From contig SUTU01000007.1 of NCBI GenBank assembly GCA_015152525.1, positions 1-64,000 of the forward strand: a stretch of DNA of 64,000 nucleotides. Direction: 5' to 3'. Positions 45,969 through 53,984 of the stretch are shown piece after piece. How positions within the stretch are numbered: position 1 is the stretch's first letter; each line of letters starts with the position of its first letter. The notes under the pieces are model-generated. The model searched no databases and was not told where the DNA came from. It was given only the letters and a program-made list of their open reading frames with translations. Source of the stretch: Cyanobacteria bacterium SIG28. GTDB lineage: Bacteria; Cyanobacteriota; Vampirovibrionia; Gastranaerophilales; Gastranaerophilaceae. A program made the translations under genes and the position numbers.

Positions 45969-46616
45969 ATGGAACTATTATTACATTCTATTCAACTGGA
46001 TTGGCCGGTACTTTTGCCAATATTTTTATGTTCAATAGCAACTGTAGCTGTGGCTATTGATAGGTTTATGTTTTATAAATCTAACAAAAGAAATGTTATT
46101 GAATTTATTCCACGTTTACAAAAAGAATTAACTAAAAATAATCTTATGGGCGCACAAAATTTAGCGGTTCATTGTGGTGGTATTATAGGTGAAGTTACGG
46201 AAGAAGCAGTAAGAATTTTTTCTGAGCAGAAAAAAGGATTTTCTCGTTCTTTTGATATTGCTTCAGCTTTAGCAACAAGAAAGTTGGAACATAGATTAAC
46301 AATATTAGGTACTATCGGTGGTGTTGCGCCGTTCTTAGGTTTGTTCGGTACTGTAGTCAGAATTCTATATACATTCCAAGATTTGGCTTCTCAAGGTAAT
46401 CAATCAGCAGCAGTTGCAATGGGTATTGGTTCAGCTTTGATTGCAACAGCATTTGGTTTAGGTGTGGCGATTATTGCAGTAGTTTGTTATAACACATTCC
46501 AATCTACAGTAAGAAGATTTGAAGACGATTTTCAGTTAATAAAATTATTATTCCTAAGTTTTGTTGATTCTGAAGAAGATACCACTCTTCAATCTAAATC
46601 AAGTGTTGCACTATAA
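45969..46616 (+). CDS. exbB: MotA/TolQ/ExbB proton channel protein
   Basis: 215 residues with three membrane segments: near the N-terminus (WPVLLPIFLCSIATVAVAI), then LTILGTIGGVAPFLGLFGTVV (the signature segment) and AMGIGSALIATAFGLGVAII. It forms the proton channel with ExbD/TolR and drives TonB/TolA. AAGGGG precedes the ATG. The gene order tonB-exbB-exbD-exbD supports the assignment; ExbB and TolQ cannot be separated by sequence inspection. Confidence 0.9.
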   Translation: MELLLHSIQLDWPVLLPIFLCSIATVAVAIDRFMFYKSNKRNVIEFIPRLQKELTKNNLMGAQNLAVHCGGIIGEVTEEAVRIFSEQKKGFSRSFDIASALATRKLEHRLTILGTIGGVAPFLGLFGTVVRILYTFQDLASQGNQSAAVAMGIGSALIATAFGLGVAIIAVVCYNTFQSTVRRFEDDFQLIKLLFLSFVDSEEDTTLQSKSSVAL

Positions 46617-46671
46617 GTGTATTTAAAAGATGTGAATTTAAGTCCTTTTTTTAAAAAAGAAAGTTAGAAAA

Positions 46672-47193
46672 ATGGGTATAAAAACAGGTAAAAACGCTTT
46701 ATTTACGGAGATTAATATAACGCCGCTAACGGATATATTTTTGGTGCTTTTAATTATTATGATGGTAATAGCACCAACATTTCAGTCTGTTGACAATAAT
46801 ATAACAATTCCAGAGATAAACAGTGGTACTTCAATTGAGCAAGGTAAAGTGGTTGTTTCTGTAACAAAAGAAGGAACTATTTATGTGGAGTCAAAAAAAT
46901 CTTCTCCTGAGTTTTTGGTAGCAGATTTGCGAAATGCAAAGGGTGCTTCCCAATCGCCGGAAGTTGTTGTTAAGGCTGATGAAAAAGTTAAAAGTTCTGT
47001 TATTATGACAATTATGGATGCTGCTCAGGATGCTGAATACAAAAAACTTATAGTTGCAGGTGAGCCTTTGAATAAAAAAGATCAAAAGAAATTAGAAGAA
47101 GCTCAAGCAACACCTTTAACAAACAGTAACACTATAAAAGGTGCTACAACACCAATACCGCAAGATGATCAATTTGAGAATTGGAGCTACTAA
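46672..47193 (+). CDS. exbD: ExbD/TolR-family protein (copy 1)
   Basis: 173 residues. FTEINITPLTDIFLVLLIIM contains the single membrane helix with the conserved proton-carrying Asp. A periplasmic ExbD/TolR domain follows (VVSVTKEGTIYVESKK, VVVKADEKVKSSVIMTIMD). The C-terminal 40 residues are an extra hydrophilic tail (KKDQKKLEEAQATPL). Its stop overlaps the start of the second copy by one base. Confidence 0.9.
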   Translation: MGIKTGKNALFTEINITPLTDIFLVLLIIMMVIAPTFQSVDNNITIPEINSGTSIEQGKVVVSVTKEGTIYVESKKSSPEFLVADLRNAKGASQSPEVVVKADEKVKSSVIMTIMDAAQDAEYKKLIVAGEPLNKKDQKKLEEAQATPLTNSNTIKGATTPIPQDDQFENWSY

Positions 47194-47573
47194 TGCGAGA
47201 TAGTTTTAATGAAATTAATATAACACCGTTAACAGATATATTTCTTGTTTTACTAATCATTATGATGGTAATTGCACCGATGTTGGATCAACAAGGGTTA
47301 AATCTTGCCGTTCCGGAAATCGTTAACGCAGAACAAATTAAAAATGATTCAAAGATTATGAATATTTCTGTTTCAGCAGATAATAGTATAATCTATGATG
47401 AACAGGAAATTAATTTACTTTCATTAGATAAATTTTTCAAAGATAATGCAAAAAATTATCCTGACGGATTGTTAATCCAAGCTGATGATGATTCAGAACA
47501 TGGTACTATCGTTAAAATTATGGATAGTGCAAGAAATAGCGGAATAACAAGTATCTCGCTATCACGTTCTTAA
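47193..47573 (+). CDS. exbD: ExbD/TolR-family protein (copy 2)
   Basis: 126 residues. FNEINITPLTDIFLVLLIIM is almost identical to copy 1 in the membrane helix, while the periplasmic domain differs (MNISVSADNSIIYDEQEINL, LLIQADDDSEHGTIVKIMD). The ATG at 47193 overlaps the previous stop (TAATG), with GGAG just before. The tandem pair suggests a heteromeric ExbD/TolR stator. Confidence 0.9.
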   Translation: MRDSFNEINITPLTDIFLVLLIIMMVIAPMLDQQGLNLAVPEIVNAEQIKNDSKIMNISVSADNSIIYDEQEINLLSLDKFFKDNAKNYPDGLLIQADDDSEHGTIVKIMDSARNSGITSISLSRS

Positions 47574-47574
47574 A

Positions 47575-48483
47575 CTAAATCATCATAGCTTTTTCTAATA
47601 AATGCATATTGCCTTTTTGTAAGAATTTAGCAAATTCACCTTCGTCAACTTGAGCTGCAACAATTGACATAAAATCATCTGATAAATTCATTATCATGCC
47701 TAATAATGTTTCTTTTTCAAACATAATCATAGGTTTTATCATGTCAGGTTTTAGCAATGTACTCATCATGTCAACATAGGTTTTGTTTTCGAATAATGTT
47801 AAATATTCAGGTTTCACTTTTGTTAATTGGAATGTTAACTGTCTTTGAATATCCGGATCAATTGATGCCATAAATTTATGGAATTTGTCATCAGGCAATT
47901 GAGAAATATTGTTAATCAATTGCATTGGATCTGTTTGGTTTGCCGGCATGCCGGTAATACCTTCGACAAACTGTTTCATAACTTCAGGTGGCATAGATTT
48001 TAATTGCTCAACTACATCAACTTTTTCCAAATCGTCATTCATAAAGAATTTTATTAAATCTTCTTCTGAAAACATTTTAACAATTTGCTCTAACGGAAAA
48101 GCTTCCATTACAACAGCAACAAGTTCTTCAATGTCAGTTTCTAACATCATTTCTAATAATTTGTCTTGTGTAAAGAAATAAAGTCCCATTACCAAATCTT
48201 CGCTTTTTAATAACGGTAAAACTTTTTCTCTGTCAGAAGGACCCATATTATGAATTATTGCAAACTTGTTTTCAACATCTGCTAATTTGAAAAGCTTAAT
48301 AAGTTTTTCAGGTGAATGATAATATTCTCTTGCAATATTTATTGCCTTATCATTCCCACGTTCAGCTTCTGCTTCAATTATTTCATCAATAGAAGAAAGA
48401 CCATAGTCATTAATCATTCTTGATGATGTAATATGCATTCTTTCGGCGAATAATTTCATATTTGCATCTATAACTAGCGACAT
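47575..48483 (-). CDS. All-helical repeat protein of unknown function
   Basis: 302 residues of short alpha-helical repeats with Leu/Met/Glu/Asp (VLPLLKSEDLVMGLYFF, QDKLLEMMLETDIEELVAVV, LEQIVKMFSEEDLIKFF, MIMFEKETLLGMIMN). The spacing resembles MgtE-N/FliG-type helical repeats, but no diagnostic motif (for example EHPQ) is visible. No signal peptide or membrane helix. AAGGAGAG precedes the ATG at 48483, and a three-box promoter lies upstream. A flagellar or scaffold role is possible but unproven. Confidence 0.7.
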   Translation of the reverse strand: MSLVIDANMKLFAERMHITSSRMINDYGLSSIDEIIEAEAERGNDKAINIAREYYHSPEKLIKLFKLADVENKFAIIHNMGPSDREKVLPLLKSEDLVMGLYFFTQDKLLEMMLETDIEELVAVVMEAFPLEQIVKMFSEEDLIKFFMNDDLEKVDVVEQLKSMPPEVMKQFVEGITGMPANQTDPMQLINNISQLPDDKFHKFMASIDPDIQRQLTFQLTKVKPEYLTLFENKTYVDMMSTLLKPDMIKPMIMFEKETLLGMIMNLSDDFMSIVAAQVDEGEFAKFLQKGNMHLLEKAMMI

Positions 48484-48508
48484 AATCTCTCCTTAATTGT
48501 TTTCTTAT

Positions 48509-48565
48509 ATATATAAAGTATATCTATGTTAAATAATTGCCCTTTTTGTGAAGAATTGTTAAGAT
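48509..48565 (-). promoter_or_regulatory. Three-box promoter of the 47575 gene
   Basis: Minus strand: GCAAT at 48540-48536 and ACTTTATATAT from 48519, 21 bases apart. The upstream box is ATCTTAACAATT from 48565, a partial match. Confidence 0.6.
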
Positions 48566-48592
48566 AACTTTTTGTATGTTATAATAAGTATT

Positions 48593-49360
48593 ATGAGAAG
48601 AATAACCTTTATTATTTTAGCATTATTTTTGTGTTTAATAAATACACCTTCATACGCAGCGCAAGCAGTTATGAAAAAAGAAGTTTCTGCTGTTGCTTCT
48701 GACGGTTTTAATTTAAAAGCACAATTTGTATATCCAAAAATTAAGAATCAAAAAGAATTTCCGACTGTAGTTTTATTGCACTCACTTGGCTATAATTCTC
48801 AATGGTGGGAAGATTTACCTAAGTTACTTTTAGAAAAAGGGTATGCTGTTTTAACTATTGATTTAAGAGGTCATGGTGAAAGTGTCTATAATGCGAGATT
48901 AACAAAGATTTCTTGGAAGAATATGCGTAACTCTGCTTATGCTAAGTATCCGAATGATGTTGTTAAAGTTATAGAAACTGTAAAACAGGAAAATCCTAAG
49001 AAAATTTTCTTTAACAATTGGGCAATAGTTGGGGCTGATATTGGTGCAAGCGCCGGTGTAATAGCTTCTGACAAACTTAGTGTTCGTCCTAAAACAATTG
49101 TTATGATTTCACCTGTTGTAGAGACTAAGAGTGTATATATTCCGGTAAGTGTTGCCCACTTGGATTCTACTGATTTTTTATCAATTACAGGCACTGAAGA
49201 CGTGATGTCTAAAAATGCGGAAGCTTACTTAAGCAAGTTTGCACAATGTGAGTTTATGACTTTTGAATCTAACTCTAAGACAACCGGCATGTTGATGATA
49301 AAAAATGATCCGCAACTTAGCAAAATGATATCGGAATGGGTTAGTGAGTATTTGAACTAA
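48593..49360 (+). CDS. Exported alpha/beta-hydrolase-fold protein with degenerate catalytic site
   Basis: About 255 residues. Signal peptide MRRITFIILALFLCLINTPSYA. The fold is clear: TVVLLHSLGYNSQWWEDLP, GYAVLTIDLRGHGES and a nucleophile-elbow region IVGADIGASAGVIAS. The usual G-x-S-x-G reads GADIG, replacing the Ser with Asp. The C-terminal region where the catalytic His is expected (SNSKTTGMLM) lacks His. It may be non-catalytic or use another mechanism. The ATG at 48593 lies seven bases after TATAAT (leaderless type). Its stop overlaps the convergent gene. Confidence 0.8.
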   Translation: MRRITFIILALFLCLINTPSYAAQAVMKKEVSAVASDGFNLKAQFVYPKIKNQKEFPTVVLLHSLGYNSQWWEDLPKLLLEKGYAVLTIDLRGHGESVYNARLTKISWKNMRNSAYAKYPNDVVKVIETVKQENPKKIFFNNWAIVGADIGASAGVIASDKLSVRPKTIVMISPVVETKSVYIPVSVAHLDSTDFLSITGTEDVMSKNAEAYLSKFAQCEFMTFESNSKTTGMLMIKNDPQLSKMISEWVSEYLN

Positions 49361-50052
49361 AGATTTGCACCGTTATCTTGCATTTTTTCCAGTGCTTTTT
49401 TGGCACCTTCGTATTTTTGGCAAAGCTTAAATACAAATTCTATAGCTGATTTATCTTGCTTGATAGCATCTTTAAGCTTATAAATATCACCAAGTTGAAG
49501 TTTTGCAATTTCTTCTTGGGAATCGTTCAGTAGATATTTAGTAAGCAGAGCTTGAGAGTCGGAGTCCATGCCGGCAATTCCGTGTTTGAACGCATACCAA
49601 TTATAGAAATGGTAAATGAAATAATATTTGTTAATTTCACCTTTAGTTAGTATGAACATGCCATCAGTTTTAAAAGATGGTTTGTTTTTAACTAAAGCAT
49701 TTAAATACAAAGCCTTAAACCCTTTTTGCGGATAGATAAATCCTTCGTTTTCAAAAACAGAAGAAAGTGATTTGGCGTTATCAATATAAAAAACCTTTGT
49801 ATCGTGTTTTTTTATATATTCAAGAACTTGAGTCGGTTCGTACTCACAACTTTTAAGAATGAGCGCAAGTTCTTCTTCCATTTTTTGTTTTTCAGACTCG
49901 GCAATGCTATCAAGACTAAGTAAACATCCGTCAGTAAAATATTTTTTACGCTTATTAGATTGCTTTATACCAAGAGTTTTGTTTAAACTTCTGGTTAGCA
50001 TTTTTTCTTGAATTGATAATACAAAGTAAATACATTTTTTAAAAAAGCTCAT
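49357..50052 (-). CDS. Cytoplasmic protein of unknown function
   Basis: 231 residues, helical, Lys/Glu-rich. It begins MSFFKKCIYFVLSIQEKMLT and contains the motif-like stretches YFTDGCLLSLDSIAESEK and YYFIYHFYNWYAFKHGIAGM. No known domain is recognised. It sits downstream of the large 50091 gene on the same strand but has its own promoter in the short gap, with a -10 box six bases before the ATG. Confidence 0.65.
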   Translation of the reverse strand: MSFFKKCIYFVLSIQEKMLTRSLNKTLGIKQSNKRKKYFTDGCLLSLDSIAESEKQKMEEELALILKSCEYEPTQVLEYIKKHDTKVFYIDNAKSLSSVFENEGFIYPQKGFKALYLNALVKNKPSFKTDGMFILTKGEINKYYFIYHFYNWYAFKHGIAGMDSDSQALLTKYLLNDSQEEIAKLQLGDIYKLKDAIKQDKSAIEFVFKLCQKYEGAKKALEKMQDNGANL

Positions 50053-50058
50053 AAGTTT

Positions 50059-50087
50059 ATTATGCCATTAAAAAACGTTTGTAGCAA
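50059..50087 (-). promoter_or_regulatory. Promoter of the 49357 gene, leaderless type
   Basis: Minus strand: TTGCTA (50087-50082), 17-base spacer, CATAAT (50064-50059), ATG after six bases. Confidence 0.6.
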
Positions 50088-50090
50088 GAC

Positions 50091-52031
50091 TTAAGCATTC
50101 AATTTTTCTTGTTGTTCTCTTGCTTCTTCTTGTTTTTCTTCAAGTTTTTGAGTTGCTTTAAATGATAGAAGAGGTGTTTTTATTTTTAGTAAATCATTGT
50201 AAGAAGTAACATTTAATAATGTTGATAAATCTTGTAAATTTGCTTGTTTTAAAACTGATATTTTTTGAGAAATGTGCATTCCTTTGAAAGTCTCTTCAAC
50301 ACATTTTACAACAGGTGCAGATAAATTGCCTAAACCTTCTTTCAAAAATGTTTTCAAGAAAGTATATGAAGAGTTTTCTTTTCTATAAGTTTTTAAATCA
50401 TCTGTAGTTTTTATATCTTTAACAGAAGAAATTTTAATTGGTTCATCTTTTTCTGCGTATGATTGAATTTTTTTATTAATTTCTTCAAGTGTTGTTGGTA
50501 TAGTGTAATCTGATGATTGGTAGTAACCTAAACCGTTATTTGATTGAGGCGATTTATTGTCTACTACTGTTGAAGTTTTAACTACAGACGCATTATTCTC
50601 AACAGAAACTATCGGATTTAAGTCTGTAACAGTGCCTTCTTCTTTGTCTTTTACAACAATAGAATAATTACCGTTGGTAGCTTCATCCATTAATTTAGCA
50701 TATTTTTCAGTATCAATGCCTTTAGTTTCTTTAGCTAACTCATATGTTTTTTCAAGAATTTCTCTATAGTTTACTTTATCTCTGTTGTAGTTATTGATAT
50801 CTATAGCAAGTTCTGTTTTTTCTTCTTCTGCCAGATGATCGTTTACATTAAAACCATGCCAAGTACCGCCTTGAAGAGAAGTAGATTTTGCTAATTTTTC
50901 AAGAACAGCCAATTCTTCTTCTGTATATTCAGGCTCTTTGCCAGTCAATTTTTGTTCTTCTTGTTTAGCTTTAATAGATTCAAGAACTTTAGGGTCAATG
51001 TCTGCTAAAATCTTGTCGTTTACAGCTTGAGCTTGTTCGTTATATTTTTTTGCATTTTCTGCAGTTGTCATTGATTTTGCAGCTGCAGTATTCACTTTTT
51101 CGAAGCTTTCGGCATCTAAATCAGAAGCCATTTCAGGAATGTTTGCATCTAATATAGCTTCAGCACGTTTTTCATCGCTTTCGTAACTTTCGATTGTTGC
51201 TAAGAGTGCGTTCATCACAACACTTGTACGGTCTTTTACTTTTGAGAATTCATGATTCTGATTCATTGTTTTAATTAAATCAAAGAACCAATGTCTTACG
51301 CTATCATCTTCTGTATTTGCTATTAATCTTGTGAATTCCTGTTTTATGTATTTTGCAGGATCCATATCTTTAGGTACTTGACCTACCATCCATCTAACAT
51401 ATCCAACTAATAGATTCTTTTTGATTTTTTCAGCTTCTTCCGGTGTTTTACCTTGAATGTTAGTGATGTCAACATTATAGAATCTTTTTATACGTTCAAC
51501 AATACCTTCAGGTTTTCCGTATTTATTTTTTGCAGCTGTTTGTTTAGCTTCATAACCATCAATAGACCATCCGCCAAGTTCAACTGCAATTCTCCAGTCC
51601 TTAGCTTGTTCTGTAACTTTTGCAATATCAACTTGACCGTCTTTTGTTTGGAATTTTTGAACAGCCCTTAAAAAATAAGTATTCAATAATTTATTAAATT
51701 CTTCGTTTGAAACAGAAGCCAATTCTTTTGAAGATTTGCCGGAAATCTTTTCTAACATTTTGCTTTTTTGAGCTTCTTGAATATTGATATTAATTTTGTT
51801 TTTTAGACAAAATTGTTCAAAATTATCATAAACTTGTTGAGGAGTTAATTTTTGGTTAGTTTGAGTAGCTGCAGAACCTTTAGGTTGGTAACCGTCTTGA
51901 CAACCTTCTTTAGCTGCAACGCCGCCGTCTAACCCAATATATGCAGGAGTTCGGGGTGATGAAGTAACTCCGTCGTATTGAGGAGCATTAGGTCTATTTG
52001 GTTTTTGTACTGAATTTACATCTTGAAACAT
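50091..52031 (-). CDS. Large helical protein of unknown function
   Basis: About 646 residues. The N-terminal 70 residues are Pro/Asn/Gly/Gln-rich and probably disordered (RPNAPQYDG, QPKGSAATQTNQ). The remainder is mostly helical and highly charged, with repeated Lys/Glu/Gln-rich stretches and a coiled-coil-like C-terminus. Start ATG 52031 with GAGG six bases before it; ATG 52043 is less likely. No signal peptide and no catalytic motif are seen. The three-box promoter with a doubled upstream box is its control region. The disordered N-terminus recalls the other tagged proteins in the window. Confidence 0.68.
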   Translation of the reverse strand: MFQDVNSVQKPNRPNAPQYDGVTSSPRTPAYIGLDGGVAAKEGCQDGYQPKGSAATQTNQKLTPQQVYDNFEQFCLKNKININIQEAQKSKMLEKISGKSSKELASVSNEEFNKLLNTYFLRAVQKFQTKDGQVDIAKVTEQAKDWRIAVELGGWSIDGYEAKQTAAKNKYGKPEGIVERIKRFYNVDITNIQGKTPEEAEKIKKNLLVGYVRWMVGQVPKDMDPAKYIKQEFTRLIANTEDDSVRHWFFDLIKTMNQNHEFSKVKDRTSVVMNALLATIESYESDEKRAEAILDANIPEMASDLDAESFEKVNTAAAKSMTTAENAKKYNEQAQAVNDKILADIDPKVLESIKAKQEEQKLTGKEPEYTEEELAVLEKLAKSTSLQGGTWHGFNVNDHLAEEEKTELAIDINNYNRDKVNYREILEKTYELAKETKGIDTEKYAKLMDEATNGNYSIVVKDKEEGTVTDLNPIVSVENNASVVKTSTVVDNKSPQSNNGLGYYQSSDYTIPTTLEEINKKIQSYAEKDEPIKISSVKDIKTTDDLKTYRKENSSYTFLKTFLKEGLGNLSAPVVKCVEETFKGMHISQKISVLKQANLQDLSTLLNVTSYNDLLKIKTPLLSFKATQKLEEKQEEAREQQEKLNA

Positions 52032-52044
52032 AATATACCTCATA

Positions 52045-52100
52045 GATATAAAGTATATATTTTATTAGCGATTTCAAGTGTTACAAAATTTGTTACAAAA
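52045..52100 (-). promoter_or_regulatory. Three-box promoter of the 50091 gene (doubled upstream palindrome)
   Basis: Minus strand: TTTTGTAACAAA from 52100, with a second TTTTGTAACA 11 bases downstream. GAAAT at 52075-52071 and ACTTTATATC at 52054-52045 complete it. Confidence 0.68.
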
Positions 52101-52191
52101 ATTAACAAACTGCCAAATATTGTTGTAAAAACAGTTTTTTTATTATCTAATTAGTATATTCCAATCAAATAAACCGAAGGAGAATGTGTGT

Positions 52192-53016
52192 ATGATTAAA
52201 GCAATAAATGCCGGAATAGGCAAAGCTAAGCCTTTTATAAAAAAAACAGCTATGGCAACAATGTTTGCAACTTCAGTTATTGCAGGCAATGCTAATGCTA
52301 AAAATGTTCAAAAAACTGAGCCGATAACTAATCAAACAGAAGTTGTCAGCAAATCCGGTGCAGAAGCATTAACTAATTTAGCGCAAGTGCAAAATAATAT
52401 AAATAAACAACGCATCATAAGTACAAAACACAATGAAAAGTTAGATAAAAAACTTATTAATCTTTATAGTGATACAAAAGATTTTGATATAAAATCAACC
52501 TTGGATGATTGGTATGCAGATCATGGCACTTTTGTAACTTCATATTTGGCACAAGGACTTCTTAATAAGAATTCTGTTTACATTGCATATAATGAAATAC
52601 CTGAAACTGCTAAACCTGAATACCAAGCAAAAATGGCTGATTTAGTAGAATTGTTTGACATGCATCAAAGCTCGCTAGATGAAATGATTTTAGATCCGAT
52701 TAATGATTTAGGTGCAACTCCGGTTGTTGGAACAGCTGAGAGATGTAACAGATATATTGATAATGCTTTGATATCCAATGATTTAACAACATTCCGCAAA
52801 GATGACTATGATGAAGCTTGTGAAGAATTTGAATATGATTTAAAAGGTGATGATGCAGTTATGAATCAATCTGACTTGATTGCATATAAAACTTTTTTAA
52901 TCGATTTATACGCTATACAAGAAATCGCAACAAAACTTGAGTTGCATGAGGAAGATGAATTTTATGACTTCATAACTTCTTTTATAAAAATTTCAGATCC
53001 AAGAGCTAACAAATAG
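52192..53016 (+). CDS. Secreted helical protein, tandem paralogue 1
   Basis: 274 residues. The leader (KPFIKKTAMATMFATSVIAG followed by NANA) looks like a Sec signal peptide with ANA cleavage, preceded by MIKAINAGIGKAK. The mature part starts KNVQKTEPITNQTEVVSKSG and is helical and acidic, with conserved positions shared with the next gene (STKHNEK, ERCNRYID). The ATG at 52192 is chosen by alignment with the paralogue and by AAGGAG upstream; GTG 52186 is less likely. Function unknown; probably periplasmic or extracellular. Confidence 0.72.
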   Translation: MIKAINAGIGKAKPFIKKTAMATMFATSVIAGNANAKNVQKTEPITNQTEVVSKSGAEALTNLAQVQNNINKQRIISTKHNEKLDKKLINLYSDTKDFDIKSTLDDWYADHGTFVTSYLAQGLLNKNSVYIAYNEIPETAKPEYQAKMADLVELFDMHQSSLDEMILDPINDLGATPVVGTAERCNRYIDNALISNDLTTFRKDDYDEACEEFEYDLKGDDAVMNQSDLIAYKTFLIDLYAIQEIATKLELHEEDEFYDFITSFIKISDPRANK

Positions 53017-53044
53017 TAATAATAAAACAAAGAAGGAGATAAAT

Positions 53045-53905
53045 ATGGTAAAAGCAATTAATGCAAGTCTTGGTAAAGTTAAACCTTTTATGAAAAAAAC
53101 AGCTATGGCAACAATGTTTGCAACTTCAGTTATTGCAGGCAATGCAAATGCTAAAAATGTTCAAAAAAGCGAACCTATAGTTAACCAAACAGAAGTTGTT
53201 AGCAAATCAGGTGCAGAAGCTATTGTTGCAGCAGCTCAGGTTAATAACACTTCTAAAGAATTATATAGCACAAAACATAATGAAAAGATTGATAAGTTGT
53301 ATATTAAAACACATGGTGGCACAAAAGGTGCTGACATAGCGGAACTTGTAACAGGATTAGACCAAGTTTATGAACAAAGAGGTTCTTTCTATACAGCTAT
53401 GATGGCTGGAACAGTTATTGCTCAGACAAATTTCGATAAGTGCACTGAAGAATATTTGGCTCATCCTGATGCTAAAGAAAAAGACTTAGCTTCTAAATTA
53501 AATTCTCTATATTTTGATAAATTTGTGCCAAGTTTTTATAAAGGTTTACAAGCCAACATGGAAAAAGAATCTAAGGCTCATCCAAAGGGACTTATTTCTG
53601 CAGAAGATTGTAACAGATTGTTTGATGAAGCTGTTGCAAATACAGAGTGGCTTAATGATGATATGAAGAAAACTTATAAAGTAGCGATGTATGAAACCAG
53701 AATGACTATGAAACCAGTAAAAGGTGCTACTGATGACCCTGTAAAAAAAGAAACAGCTCTTTTGTTAACAAAGGCAGTATTATTAAATTCATTTGCTTTT
53801 TCAGGAATTGCTGATAATCTTGGTTTCTTAGATGAAGAAAAGAACTTTACAGATCCTTTGTTTACTGAAATCATGTTAAAACATTCAATAAATAATAATA
53901 AATAA
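53045..53905 (+). CDS. Secreted helical protein, tandem paralogue 2
   Basis: 286 residues. The first 60 residues are nearly identical to those of the preceding gene, also at DNA level (the TATGGCAACAATG and CAACTTCAGTTATTGCAGGC stretches are shared). The rest has diverged strongly and keeps only short blocks (STKHNEKID, EDCNRLFDEAV). It lies 28 bases downstream with AAGGAG before ATG 53045, so the two form one operon closed by a terminator. The conserved leader may serve export or targeting. Confidence 0.72.
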   Translation: MVKAINASLGKVKPFMKKTAMATMFATSVIAGNANAKNVQKSEPIVNQTEVVSKSGAEAIVAAAQVNNTSKELYSTKHNEKIDKLYIKTHGGTKGADIAELVTGLDQVYEQRGSFYTAMMAGTVIAQTNFDKCTEEYLAHPDAKEKDLASKLNSLYFDKFVPSFYKGLQANMEKESKAHPKGLISAEDCNRLFDEAVANTEWLNDDMKKTYKVAMYETRMTMKPVKGATDDPVKKETALLLTKAVLLNSFAFSGIADNLGFLDEEKNFTDPLFTEIMLKHSINNNK

Positions 53906-53926
53906 ACTTTAAAAAGAAATAATTAT

Positions 53927-53960
53927 AAAAAGTGAGTAATTTATAAATTACTCACTTTTT
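53927..53960 (+). terminator. Bidirectional terminator between the secreted paralogues and leuS
   Basis: Long perfect stem AAAAAGTGAGTAATTTA / TAAATTACTCACTTTTT; A- and T-runs allow function on both strands. Confidence 0.93.
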
Positions 53961-53984
53961 AGTTTTGATATTTAAAGTAAAATA

